Positions 16,801-24,986 of a stretch of DNA of 64,000 bases are shown here, one piece after another. The position numbers were made by a program, and so were the translations under genes. This stretch comes from Tagaea sp965279565 (lineage in GTDB: Bacteria > Pseudomonadota > Alphaproteobacteria > CACIAM-22H2): the NCBI GenBank assembly GCA_965279565.1, contig OZ257249.1, forward strand, positions 3,534,001-3,598,000, in the 5' to 3' direction. The notes beneath the pieces are model-generated. The model saw only the letters and a list, made by a program, of their open reading frames with translations, made no database searches and was not told where the DNA came from. Each line of letters begins with the position of its first letter. Position 1 is the stretch's first letter.

Positions 16801-17644
16801 GCGAGGACGTATCCCACCTTCCGCCGCCGCGCGCCTGCACGGTCGCGTAGAACTGGTCGACCAGTGCGATTACCGGCAGGCGGGCCTTGTTGTTCTTCGC
16901 CTCGTCGAGGCAGATCGAAAGGTCCTTGCGCATCCAGTCGACCGCGAAGCCGAAATCGAACTTGCCCTGCACCATCGTCTTGGCGCGGTTTTCCATCTGC
17001 CAGGAACCGGCGGCACCCTTCGTGATGACCGACAGGACCTTGTCGGTGTCGAGCCCGGCCTTGACCGCGAAGTTCATCCCTTCCGACAGACCCTGCAGCA
17101 GGCCCGCAATGCAGATCTGGTTGACCATCTTGGTGAGCTGGCCCGCACCGGTCGGCCCCATGTGCGTGAGCGCCTTGGCGTAGATCTTCAGGACCGGTTC
17201 GGCCGTGGCAAAGGTGGCGTCCGCACCGCCGACCATGATGCCGAGCTGGCCGTTCTCAGCACCGGCCTGACCGCCCGAAACGGGCGCGTCGAGGAAGCCG
17301 AAGCCCTTTTCCTTCGCGGCCTTCTCGATCTCGCGCGCGACGGCGGCCGACGCCGTCGTGTGGTCGACGAGGATGGCACCCGCATTCATGCCGGCGAGCG
17401 CGCCATCCTTGCCGTAGACGACCGAGCGCAGGTCGTCGTCGTTGCCCACACAGGTCAGGACGATGTCGGCACCCTTGGCCGCGAGGGCCGGCGTGACGGC
17501 ACTGGCGCCGCCGTGCTTGGCGACCCAGGCTTCGGCCTTCTTGGCGTTGCGGTTGTAGACGGTCACGGAATGGCCCGCCTTCTGGAGGTGCCCCGCCATC
17601 GGAAAGCCCATCACGCCCAGTCCGAGAAATGCCAGCTTCGCCAT
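16775..17644 (-). CDS. NAD(P)-dependent beta-hydroxyacid dehydrogenase (3-hydroxyisobutyrate dehydrogenase / tartronate semialdehyde reductase family)
   Basis: A 289-residue dehydrogenase. The Rossmann signature FLGLGVMGFPMAGHL is at the N-terminus, the substrate-binding DAPVSGGQAGAENG is near residue 120, and the catalytic Lys region GAGQLTKMVNQICIAG is near 170. The C-terminal helical domain holds KDLSICLDEAKNN. The family reduces or oxidises short beta-hydroxyacids. The ATG at 17644 fits family length. It lies 60 bp downstream of a small membrane ORF and an MFS carrier in the same direction, so the carrier may bring in its hydroxyacid. Confidence 0.9.
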   Translation of the reverse strand: MAKLAFLGLGVMGFPMAGHLQKAGHSVTVYNRNAKKAEAWVAKHGGASAVTPALAAKGADIVLTCVGNDDDLRSVVYGKDGALAGMNAGAILVDHTTASAAVAREIEKAAKEKGFGFLDAPVSGGQAGAENGQLGIMVGGADATFATAEPVLKIYAKALTHMGPTGAGQLTKMVNQICIAGLLQGLSEGMNFAVKAGLDTDKVLSVITKGAAGSWQMENRAKTMVQGKFDFGFAVDWMRKDLSICLDEAKNNKARLPVIALVDQFYATVQARGGGRWDTSSLIHLLAND

Positions 17645-17704
17645 CGTCACGATCCTCCCTCGGCGCGCCGTGAATTCGGCGCGCGGAATTCGTCGCAACT
17701 TTTC

Positions 17705-17830
17705 TCAAAGACAGGCGAGGAACGCAAGGTCGAGAAGGATGGCCGGTCCCCGCGTCGCCCACAGCCAGACCGCGCCCAGGAACACCGCCCCAGCGCCGGC
17801 GATCAGGCCGATCTGGGCGGGCGCGCCCAT
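17705..17830 (-). CDS. 41-residue predicted single-pass membrane peptide
   Basis: A short open frame beginning ATG at 17830, 4 bp after the MFS stop codon, and ending TGA at 17705. The translation begins MGAPAQIGLIAGAGAVFLGA and continues through VWLW and a basic turn into a second hydrophobic stretch (AILLDLAFLACL), giving one or two membrane-spanning segments. No family is recognised. Spacing and composition suggest a small accessory protein of the MFS carrier, but it could also be a chance frame because no strong ribosome site is visible. Confidence 0.45.
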   Translation of the reverse strand: MGAPAQIGLIAGAGAVFLGAVWLWATRGPAILLDLAFLACL

Positions 17831-17834
17831 CCGG

Positions 17835-19040
17835 TCACGCTCGGGCGGGTGCCGTCAGGCGCGCCTGCGGGGCGTCGCGAAGCGGCCAGTGGAGCGCCGC
17901 CGCAATGAACCCGGTGACGACGCACAGGCCCCAGACGATGTCGTAGCTGCCATATAGGTCGAACATCTTGCCGCCAAGCCAAGCCCCCATGAAGCTGCCG
18001 ATCTGGTGCGAGAAGAAGACGATGCCGTAGAGCGTCGACATGTAGGTGGTGCCGAATATCTGCGCGACGAGCCCCGAGGTGAGCGGCACTGTCGACAGCC
18101 ACAGCAGGCCGAGCATCGCGCCGAACGCGATCACGCTGGCCTCGCTGATCGGCACCAGCAGGAACACGATGAAGACGAGCGAGCGGCCGATATAGATGCC
18201 CGCGAGCAGGTACTTCTTGCGCTTGGTCTGCCCGAGGACGCCGGCCGTGTACGTGCCGACGATGTTGAAGAGCCCGACGAGCGCGAGCGCCCAGGCACCG
18301 ACCCAACCCGGCAGGCCCTTGTCCGCGACATAGGCCGGCAGATGGACGCCGACGAAGACGACCTGGAAACCGCAGACGAAGAATCCGATCGTCAGCAGCC
18401 AGAAACCGGAATGCCCGAACGCCTCCTTCAGGGCGGCGCGCAGCGTCTGCTGCGACTGGGCGCTGGGCGGTGCCGCAAGACCGCGCAGGCCGTAGGCGAG
18501 CGGCAGCAGCGTCAGCGACGTCAGCGCGATCACGAACAGCGCCTCGCGCCAGCCGACCGCGTCGAGGATGACCTGCGCATAGGGAATGAACGCGAATTGC
18601 CCGAACGATCCGCCTGCCGCGACGATGCCGAGGGCCAGCGAACGCTTTTCCGGCGGTGCAGCGCGTCCCACCGCGCCGAGGATGATCGAGAACCCGGCAC
18701 CCGCCATCGCGAAGCCCTGCAGCACGTTGCCGAGCATGATCAGCGTGCCGTCGGTCGCCGCCGACAGCGACCAGAAGCCTGCGGCATAGAGGAGCCCGCC
18801 GACGAGGATCGCGCGCGACGTGCCGAACTTGTCGGCGATGGCACCGGTGAACGGGCCGGCCGCCCCCCAGAGCAGGTTCGAGACGGCAAGTCCGAACGCG
18901 AGGACTTCGCGGCCCGAGCCGAGTTCGATCGTCATCGGCTTCATGAAAAGGCCGAGCGTGTTGCGCAGGCCCATCATCACGGTCAGCACCAGCGATCCGC
19001 AGATCAGGACGGTGAGGTAGCTGCTCTTGCGCACTTCCAT
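17835..19040 (-). CDS. MFS transporter
   Basis: A 401-residue major facilitator with about twelve transmembrane segments. The MFS loop 2-3 motif appears as GAIADKFGTSRAIL, the TM5 region contains AAGGSFGQFAFIPYAQ, and a second loop motif is degenerate. The overall look is that of oxalate/formate or monocarboxylate carriers of the MCT-like group. It probably forms a unit with the small membrane ORF and the hydroxyacid dehydrogenase downstream, which suggests, but does not show, an organic acid as substrate. Confidence 0.88.
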   Translation of the reverse strand: MEVRKSSYLTVLICGSLVLTVMMGLRNTLGLFMKPMTIELGSGREVLAFGLAVSNLLWGAAGPFTGAIADKFGTSRAILVGGLLYAAGFWSLSAATDGTLIMLGNVLQGFAMAGAGFSIILGAVGRAAPPEKRSLALGIVAAGGSFGQFAFIPYAQVILDAVGWREALFVIALTSLTLLPLAYGLRGLAAPPSAQSQQTLRAALKEAFGHSGFWLLTIGFFVCGFQVVFVGVHLPAYVADKGLPGWVGAWALALVGLFNIVGTYTAGVLGQTKRKKYLLAGIYIGRSLVFIVFLLVPISEASVIAFGAMLGLLWLSTVPLTSGLVAQIFGTTYMSTLYGIVFFSHQIGSFMGAWLGGKMFDLYGSYDIVWGLCVVTGFIAAALHWPLRDAPQARLTAPARA

Positions 19041-19155
19041 GGGGGCGTTCCTTTTCGGGGCGGCCGCGATTGTCTCGCGGAAGCTCGCGCCCCCGCAAGG
19101 CGAACATTGTCGCCTTACGCGTCGCCGGCGTCAGACCTGCCATGCGGCAGGCGGG

Positions 19156-19740
19156 TCAACCTTGGCGCGTGTAGGGACTTTTGGCCGGCGGCGTCCACTC
19201 GTCGCGACGCGCGCGATAGAGATGGTGGCGCCGCAGGGGATTGCCTGCCGCCACGCGCGGATGGTCGAAATCGCCGTCCGGGTCCTGCCGCAGCCCGATC
19301 CTGTCCATCACCGACCGCGAGGCGCGATTGGCCGGCACGACGAAGGCGACGATCTCGTCGAGACCGCCGGGACCGAACCCGAAAGCGAGTGCCGCGCGTG
19401 CAGCTTCGGTTGCATAGCCCCTGCCCCAATGCGCGCGCGCCAGCCGCCAGCCGATCTCGACGCGGCCACGCGGCGGATCGTCGAAACTCACCTTCCATAT
19501 CCCGACGAAACCCACGAACGGCGCCACATCCGGCACCTCGACGGCCCATGGCCCGTAACCTTCCGGCGCGAATGCGGACGACAGGAACTCGGCGTTCGAA
19601 TCGCTTTCAGCCCGCGACAGGACGGTCGGGAAATAGCGGCGGACTTCGGGATCGCCGTTGAGGGCGGCGAACGGCTCGACGTCCGCCTCCCGCCACGGCC
19701 GCAGGATCAGCCGTTCCGTATGCAGCGTCGCACCGGTCAT
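19156..19740 (-). CDS. GNAT family N-acetyltransferase (RimJ/RimL-like)
   Basis: A 194-residue acetyltransferase with the Acetyltransf_3 layout: LHTERLILRPWREADVEPFA at the start, the CoA-binding AHWGRGYATEAARAA, and NRASRSVMDRIGLR. The start codon overlaps the fliJ stop in ATGA, so it is translated from the flagellar transcript. Its substrate is unknown; a role in modifying a flagellar or ribosomal protein would be speculation based only on the overlap. Confidence 0.88.
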   Translation of the reverse strand: MTGATLHTERLILRPWREADVEPFAALNGDPEVRRYFPTVLSRAESDSNAEFLSSAFAPEGYGPWAVEVPDVAPFVGFVGIWKVSFDDPPRGRVEIGWRLARAHWGRGYATEAARAALAFGFGPGGLDEIVAFVVPANRASRSVMDRIGLRQDPDGDFDHPRVAAGNPLRRHHLYRARRDEWTPPAKSPYTRQG

Positions 19741-20177
19741 CGGGCGGCCGCAGCCTGCTTGCGCCGGTGCATGTTGAGGCTAATCTCGTCCATCGCGATC
19801 GTATCCTTGCGCTCGAGCTCGGCCTTGGCGGACTTCACGCGCATGTCGAGCGCGATTTCGTAGCGCTTGAGATCCTGGAACGCCTCGGACACCGCCTGGC
19901 GCGCCTCCTCGAGGATCGGCTGCATGCCGGCGATCTGCGCTTCGATACGCTCGCGCCGTTCGATGACGCCGCGCGCATAGCCGGAATAGGCGAAGGCGCC
20001 GAACTCGACCGAACGCGCGAGTTGCTGCTCCTTCAGCTTCTCGGCTTCCAGCGCGTCGAGCCGCTGGCGCAGTTCGTCTTCCTGACGCTCCAGCTCGTTC
20101 AGTTCGCGGCGTTTTTCGTTCAGGTTCGCGTCGGCGAGCCGGATCAGCGACGTCAGGCCCTTGTTCTTTGCGGCCAT
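19737..20177 (-). CDS. fliJ: Flagellar export protein FliJ-like
   Basis: A 146-residue, highly charged, almost entirely alpha-helical coiled-coil protein (KRRELNELERQEDELRQRL and EKLKEQQLARSVEF), the size and composition of FliJ, the general chaperone and stalk-like component of the flagellar export ATPase. It lies 8 bp downstream of fliI, the standard pairing. Sequence conservation in FliJ is low, so the call rests on coiled-coil character and position. Confidence 0.85.
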   Translation of the reverse strand: MAAKNKGLTSLIRLADANLNEKRRELNELERQEDELRQRLDALEAEKLKEQQLARSVEFGAFAYSGYARGVIERRERIEAQIAGMQPILEEARQAVSEAFQDLKRYEIALDMRVKSAKAELERKDTIAMDEISLNMHRRKQAAAAR

Positions 20178-20185
20178 CCGGCGTC

Positions 20186-21553
20186 TCAGACCGCGTGCGC
20201 GGCTTCTTCGGGTGCCTCGCCCGCCGCGGTCGGATCGGGCATGCCGAGAATTTCCGCCAGCAGCTTGTACCCGTCGGGGAGAAGTGCCCGATCGCGCTTG
20301 CCCTGCTTGAGGAACGCCTCGATCTCGGGATTGTACTGGATCGCCTCGTCGACCAGCGGATCGGAGCCGCGGCGATAGGCGCCAAGGCGAATCATCTCGG
20401 CCATGTCGTCGTACTGCGACATCAGCTGGCGCGCACGCGCGACGACCGCGTTCTCGCTGGGTGTATTGCAGCCCGGCATGGTTCGCGAGACCGAGCGCAG
20501 CACGTTGATCGCGGGATACCGGCCGCGTTCGCCGATCGCACGTTCGAGCACGATGTGACCATCGACGATGCCGCGCACCGCGTCGGAGATCGGTTCGTTC
20601 GTGTCGTCGCCCTCGACCAGCACCGTGAACAGGCCGGTGATGCTGCCCTGCCCGATGCCCGGACCGGCCCGTTCGAGCAAGCGCGGAAGCTCGGCGAAGA
20701 CCGACGGCGTATATCCCTTGGAAGCAGGCGGCTCGCCCGCCGACAAGCCGATCTCGCGCTGCGCCATCGCGAAGCGCGTGACGGAATCCATCAGGCACAG
20801 CACGTCGCGGTCCTGGTCGCGGAAATACTCGGCGACCGCCAGCGTGAGATAGGCGGCTTGGCGGCGCATCAGCGGGCTTTCGTCGCCCGTCGCAACGACG
20901 ACGACCGAGCGCGCGAGGCCCTCGGGCCCGAGATCGTCCTGGATGAACTCCTGAACTTCGCGGCCGCGCTCGCCGATCAGCCCTATCACGACGATGTCGG
21001 CGGCCGTGAAGCGCGTCATCATCGACATGACCGACGACTTGCCCACGCCCGAGCCCGCGAAGATGCCCATGCGCTGGCCACGGCAGCAGGTCAGGAAGGT
21101 GTTGATGGCGCGGATGCCGAGATCGATCTTGCCGCGCACGCGCTGGCGCTTGTGCGCCGACGGCGGCGACGCCTTGATCGTGTAGGGTGCAGGGCCCATC
21201 GCGAGCGGCCCCTTCCCGTCGACAGGTTCGCCGAGCGCGTTGACGACGCGCCCCAGCCAGCCACGATGCGGATAGACGACCGGATCGGAATCGGCGATCT
21301 CGGCCCGGCTGCCCACGCCGATGCCGTCGACCGTGCCGAACGCCATCAGGAGTGCGCGTCCCTGGCGGAACCCGACGACTTCGCAGGGCACGCGGCGGCG
21401 ATCGCGGGTGGAGACGAAGCAGCGCGAGCCGACGGCCAGCATGTCCTCGACGCCGCCGATCTCGACGAGCATCCCCTGGATCGCCGAAACGCGTCCGAAG
21501 TACCGGTAGTTCGGAATGCGGTCGACCGAAGCGATCAGCTCGTGCGCGGACAT
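20186..21553 (-). CDS. fliI: Flagellum-specific ATP synthase FliI
   Basis: A 455-residue hexameric ATPase powering flagellar type III export. The Walker A loop is FAGSGVGKSSVMSMM, the Walker B region is VLCLMDSVTRFAMAQREIGL, and the family signature PPASKGYTPSVFAELPRLLE is present. Flagellar rather than virulence-type identity is supported by the adjacent fliJ and chemotaxis genes. The gene is divergent from ctrA across a 234-bp AT-richer gap carrying a CtrA-like box. Confidence 0.94.
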   Translation of the reverse strand: MSAHELIASVDRIPNYRYFGRVSAIQGMLVEIGGVEDMLAVGSRCFVSTRDRRRVPCEVVGFRQGRALLMAFGTVDGIGVGSRAEIADSDPVVYPHRGWLGRVVNALGEPVDGKGPLAMGPAPYTIKASPPSAHKRQRVRGKIDLGIRAINTFLTCCRGQRMGIFAGSGVGKSSVMSMMTRFTAADIVVIGLIGERGREVQEFIQDDLGPEGLARSVVVVATGDESPLMRRQAAYLTLAVAEYFRDQDRDVLCLMDSVTRFAMAQREIGLSAGEPPASKGYTPSVFAELPRLLERAGPGIGQGSITGLFTVLVEGDDTNEPISDAVRGIVDGHIVLERAIGERGRYPAINVLRSVSRTMPGCNTPSENAVVARARQLMSQYDDMAEMIRLGAYRRGSDPLVDEAIQYNPEIEAFLKQGKRDRALLPDGYKLLAEILGMPDPTAAGEAPEEAAHAV

Positions 21554-21787
21554 TCGGCGGCCAGCTCCGGAATAGGACGAATTCTAGTCAAATTCGAGTC
21601 GAAAGCGACTGTACTCCGGCTTGATTAACGATCTGTAAATATGCTTTCAATTTATTGATATTGAATGGTTAATCGGTATACAGCCGAACTATTTCCGGCT
21701 GCATTTTGAGGTTCGGGAATTCGTTAATTCCACCTGTTTCGTCGCGCCGACGCGTGTTAACTTATTAACGTTACCCCGGAGGCGCCG
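21554..21787. promoter_or_regulatory. fliI-ctrA divergent intergenic regulatory region
   Basis: This gap is much richer in A and T than its surroundings and contains five TTAA tetramers, otherwise rare here. It holds one near-consensus CtrA box (21625-21639), a TTAA-N4-TTAA pair at 21757-21768, and a GAGTC (GANTC methylation type) site at 21596-21600. It must carry the promoters of both fliI and ctrA. Confidence 0.75.
21625..21639. promoter_or_regulatory. Candidate CtrA-binding box
   Basis: The sequence TTAA, seven bases, TAAA differs by one base from the CtrA consensus TTAA-N7-TTAA. It lies 72 bp upstream of the fliI start and about 150 bp upstream of ctrA, so it could serve autoregulation, flagellar control or both. 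Confidence 0.5.
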
Positions 21788-22483
21788 ATGCGCGTTTTGT
21801 TGGTTGAAGACGACCAAGCCACTTCCCGCTCGATCGAGCTGATGCTCAAGCAGGAAGGTTTCGTCTGCGATACCACCGATATGGGCGAAGACGGTCTCGA
21901 GATCGGCAAGCTCTACGACTACGACATCATCATCCTCGACCTGATGCTGCCCGACATGGACGGCTACGAGGTCCTGCGACGCTTCCGGGCCGGCCGCATC
22001 AAGACGCCGATCCTGATCCTGTCCGGCCTCACCGAGCTCGACGCCAAGATCAAGGGGCTCGGCTTCGGGGCCGACGACTATCTCACCAAGCCGTTCGACA
22101 AACGCGAGCTCGTCGCCCGCATCCACGCGATCGTCCGGCGCGCCAAGGGCCATTCGCAGTCGGTCATCAAGACCGGCAAGCTCGTCGTCAATCTCGAGGC
22201 GCGCACGGTCGAGGCCGGTGCGCGGCCGCTTCACCTGACGGGCAAGGAATACGCGATCCTCGAGCTCCTCAGCCTGCGCAAGGGCACGACGCTGACCAAG
22301 GAGATGTTCCTCAACCATCTCTATGGCGGCATCGACGAGCCGGAGCTGAAGATCATCGACGTGTTCGTCTGCAAGCTGCGCAAGAAGCTGTCGACCGCCT
22401 GCGACGGCGAGAACTACATCGAAACGGTCTGGGGTCGCGGCTATGTGCTGCGCGATCCGCCGGCCAAGGGCAAGGCCGCCTAG
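21788..22483 (+). CDS. ctrA: Cell-cycle response regulator CtrA
   Basis: A 231-residue OmpR-type response regulator. The receiver domain (about 1-120) has phospho-acceptor Asp51 in IIILDLMLPDMDGYEVLRR, the acidic pocket EDD at residues 7-9 and the switch Lys in YLTKPFDKRELVARIHAIVRR. The C-terminal winged helix contains LTGKEYAILELLSLRKG and DVFVCKLRKKL, both almost diagnostic of CtrA. In Caulobacter CtrA controls replication and division; in Rhodospirillales-type bacteria it mainly governs motility, which fits the flagellar and chemotaxis neighbours. Its stop overlaps the cheR stop tail to tail within CTAG. Confidence 0.97.
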   Translation: MRVLLVEDDQATSRSIELMLKQEGFVCDTTDMGEDGLEIGKLYDYDIIILDLMLPDMDGYEVLRRFRAGRIKTPILILSGLTELDAKIKGLGFGADDYLTKPFDKRELVARIHAIVRRAKGHSQSVIKTGKLVVNLEARTVEAGARPLHLTGKEYAILELLSLRKGTTLTKEMFLNHLYGGIDEPELKIIDVFVCKLRKKLSTACDGENYIETVWGRGYVLRDPPAKGKAA

Positions 22484-23316
22484 CCGACCTTCGCTGCACC
22501 GCCAGGCACGACGACCTGGTAGATGCCGCGCTGGCCCGGCATGGGCTGGAAGCGTTCGGTGACGCCGAGCACCGTTTCCGCGCCGCCGAGATAGAGCAGC
22601 CCGTCCGACGGCAGCAGCTTGGCCATGCGGTCGAGGATCGTGCCCTTGGTCTTCTGGTCGAAATAGATCAGCACATTGCGGCAGAAGATCACGTCGAACC
22701 CGCCAAGCGACGCGAAATCGGTCAGCAGGTTGAAGCTGCGATACTGCACGGCCGAGCGGATCTCGGGTGCGATCTGCCACTTGTCGCCCTGCTGCTTGAA
22801 GTACTTCACCAGAAGCTGGATCGGCAGGCCGCGCTGCACCTCGAACTGCGTGTAGAGGCCGGACTTCGCGCGCTCCAGCGCTTCGTGGCTGATGTCGGTG
22901 CCGACGATATCGACGCGCCAGCCGGCAAGTTTCGCCGCCTCCTCCTTGAGGATCATCGCGAGCGTGTAGGGCTCCTGCCCGGTCGACGCGGCGGCACACC
23001 AGATGCGGAAGCTCTTCTTCGCGGCGCGCGACTGCAGCAGGCCCGGCAGCACGAGTTGGCGGAACTGGTCGAACGGTTTGCCGTCGCGGAAGAAGAACGA
23101 CTCGTTCGTCATCATCGCGTCGACGATGTCGCGCTGCAGGTCGGCCGCCTTGCTGGCGCGCAACTGTCCGACAAGCAGATCGATGTTCGCGACGTTGTAC
23201 TTGCGCGCGAGCGGCGCGAGCCGGCTTTCGATCAGGTACATCTTGTCCGGACCGAGCACGAGGCCGGTCTGGTCGTAGATGTATTTCGTGAAGAAGGCGA
23301 AATCGTCCGGCTTCAC
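22480..23316 (-). CDS. cheR: Chemotaxis protein methyltransferase CheR
   Basis: A 278-residue SAM-dependent methyltransferase that methylates chemoreceptor glutamates. The N-terminal helical domain holds MMTNESFFFRDGKPFDQF, the SAM-binding motif I is RIWCAAASTGQEPYTLAM, and the domain continues with VDIVGTDIS and FDVIFCRNVLIYFD. The start is GTG at 23316, which overlaps the cheB stop in GTGA. The 3' end shares the palindromic CTAG with the ctrA stop. Confidence 0.95.
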   Translation of the reverse strand: MKPDDFAFFTKYIYDQTGLVLGPDKMYLIESRLAPLARKYNVANIDLLVGQLRASKAADLQRDIVDAMMTNESFFFRDGKPFDQFRQLVLPGLLQSRAAKKSFRIWCAAASTGQEPYTLAMILKEEAAKLAGWRVDIVGTDISHEALERAKSGLYTQFEVQRGLPIQLLVKYFKQQGDKWQIAPEIRSAVQYRSFNLLTDFASLGGFDVIFCRNVLIYFDQKTKGTILDRMAKLLPSDGLLYLGGAETVLGVTERFQPMPGQRGIYQVVVPGGAAKVG

Positions 23317-24509
23317 GGGCGCCCTCCCGCGAGCTTGATGATCTCGCCGGGCAGCTTGTCGAGCGGCAGCACGGCCGAGCAGATCCCGGCGTTCGCCGCG
23401 GCTCCCGGCATGCCCCACACGACGCTTGTCGCCTCATCCTGCGCGATCACGGTGCCGCCGGCCTCGACCAGCACCTTGCCGCCCCTTGCCCCGTCCGAAC
23501 CCATGCCTGTCAGCACGACGCCGAGCACGGCGGCGCCATAGACCGCCGCCAGACTGCGGAACATCGGATCGACGGCAGGCCGGCAGAAATTCTCGGGCGG
23601 CTCTTTCGTCAGGCGGATGATCTTCTGTGTGCCCTGCGTCTCGATCTTCATGTGGTTGTCGCCGGGCGCAAGATAGATGCGCCCCGCTTCGATCGCCTGC
23701 CCGTCGACGCCTTCGGCGCAGGGCCGCTTCGCAGTGCGCGTGATGTGCTCGGCTAGGATCGTCGTGAACGTCGCCGGCATATGCTGCGTGATACAGATCG
23801 GCAGCTTCAGCGTGGCGGGCAATGCCGCCAGAAGCGAGAACAACGCCTGCGGTCCGCCCGTCGAACTGCCGATCGCGATGACCTGTGGCAGCGTGCGCGA
23901 CGCCGGCCGCAGGACGATGGGCGATGTCGGCGAGAGCAGCGACGTGCGTGCCGGCACGGCCGATGCCGCGGCGGCCGTCGCCGCGCGCGTCGTCGGCGTA
24001 TGCTGCGGCTTCGCGTCGGGCATGCCCGCGGCACGGTTGCGGTCGCGCTTGTCGCGGCGCGCACGGCCGAGCGCCTTCACCTTTTCGGTCAGGTCGCGCT
24101 TGAATTCGGCCGAGCCGTGGATCTCGCCGGTCGAGGTCGGCTTCGGGATGTAGTCGGCCGCCCCCTTCTGCATCGCCTCGATGCTGACCTGCGCGTTCCG
24201 CTGGGTCAGCGTCGAAGCCATGATGATCTTGACGTCGGGTGCCGCCTCGAGAAGCTTCGGCAGCGCCGTCAGTCCGTCCATCACCGGCATCTCGATATCG
24301 AGGACGATAACGTCGACATCGCTGCGGCCGAGCTGTCCGATCGCGAGCTGGCCGTTGCCGACCGTCGCGACGACCTGCACGCCCGGATCGACTTCCAGCG
24401 CGCGCGTGATCAGTCCGCGGATCACGGCCGAATCGTCGACCACCATGACGCGGACCGGCGAAGGGCCGGCAGAACCCGGTGTCACGCTTTCGGTCGGAGC
24501 CAGCGCCAT
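23313..24509 (-). CDS. cheB: Chemotaxis response regulator protein-glutamate methylesterase CheB
   Basis: A 398-residue CheB with an N-terminal receiver domain (VRVMVVDDSAVIRGLITRAL; phospho-Asp in VIVLDIEMPVMDG) and a linker rich in Arg and Ala. The C-terminal methylesterase domain has the catalytic triad regions AIGSSTGGP, ITQHMPATF and GMGSDGARG. It removes methyl or amide groups from chemoreceptors. It lies 1 bp after cheY and overlaps cheR by 4 bases. Confidence 0.95.
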   Translation of the reverse strand: MALAPTESVTPGSAGPSPVRVMVVDDSAVIRGLITRALEVDPGVQVVATVGNGQLAIGQLGRSDVDVIVLDIEMPVMDGLTALPKLLEAAPDVKIIMASTLTQRNAQVSIEAMQKGAADYIPKPTSTGEIHGSAEFKRDLTEKVKALGRARRDKRDRNRAAGMPDAKPQHTPTTRAATAAAASAVPARTSLLSPTSPIVLRPASRTLPQVIAIGSSTGGPQALFSLLAALPATLKLPICITQHMPATFTTILAEHITRTAKRPCAEGVDGQAIEAGRIYLAPGDNHMKIETQGTQKIIRLTKEPPENFCRPAVDPMFRSLAAVYGAAVLGVVLTGMGSDGARGGKVLVEAGGTVIAQDEATSVVWGMPGAAANAGICSAVLPLDKLPGEIIKLAGGRP

Positions 24510-24510
24510 C

Positions 24511-24876
24511 TCAGAGCAGGCCGACTTGCTGCAGCTTTGACTCGACGATCTCGCTGTCGAACGGCTTCATGATGTATTCGTTGGCGCCGGCCTCGATCGC
24601 CTGCTGGATCTTGGTCATTTCGGTTTCGGTCGTGCAGAACAGCACGATGGGCGCGTCGCCGCCCGGCGTGGCACGCAGCGCGCGCAGGAATTCGATTCCG
24701 TTCATCACCGGCATGTTCCAGTCGAGCAGGATCCCGTCGGGCATCGCGCGCTTGCAGGCGTCGAGCGCAAGCTGGCCGTCGGCGGCTTCCTCGATCCTGA
24801 AGCCGAGGGCCTCGAGAATCCGGCGCGCCACGTTCCGGATCACCCGGGAATCGTCAACCACCAAGAACGACTTCAT
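24511..24876 (-). CDS. cheY: CheY-like response regulator
   Basis: A 121-residue stand-alone receiver domain. The acidic pair is in FLVVDDSRVIRN, phospho-acceptor Asp52 is in GILLDWNMPVMNG, the Thr switch is in LFCTTETEM, and the Lys is in YIMKPFDSE. A very strong ribosome site (GGAGGA) precedes the ATG at 24876. As first gene of cheY-cheB-cheR it is probably a chemotaxis output or adaptation regulator; no cheA or cheW is present in the window. Confidence 0.93.
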   Translation of the reverse strand: MKSFLVVDDSRVIRNVARRILEALGFRIEEAADGQLALDACKRAMPDGILLDWNMPVMNGIEFLRALRATPGGDAPIVLFCTTETEMTKIQQAIEAGANEYIMKPFDSEIVESKLQQVGLL

Positions 24877-24986
24877 CAAGATCCTCCGTCCCGGCACCCC
24901 GCAGTACCGGAAACCCGTCGAGCGGAACCATCCCCGAACAGGTATAGCCGACAGGCACGCCCGAGCCAACCGTACCCGTTTCCGCC

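Noticed and set aside
20186..21553. FliI as a virulence type III secretion ATPase
   Set aside because: The immediate fliJ neighbour, chemotaxis genes and CtrA, and absence of any secretion-apparatus gene, favour the flagellar enzyme.
21757..21768. TTAA-N4-TTAA as a second full CtrA box
   Set aside because: The spacing is four rather than seven bases; it is kept only as a note in the intergenic entry.
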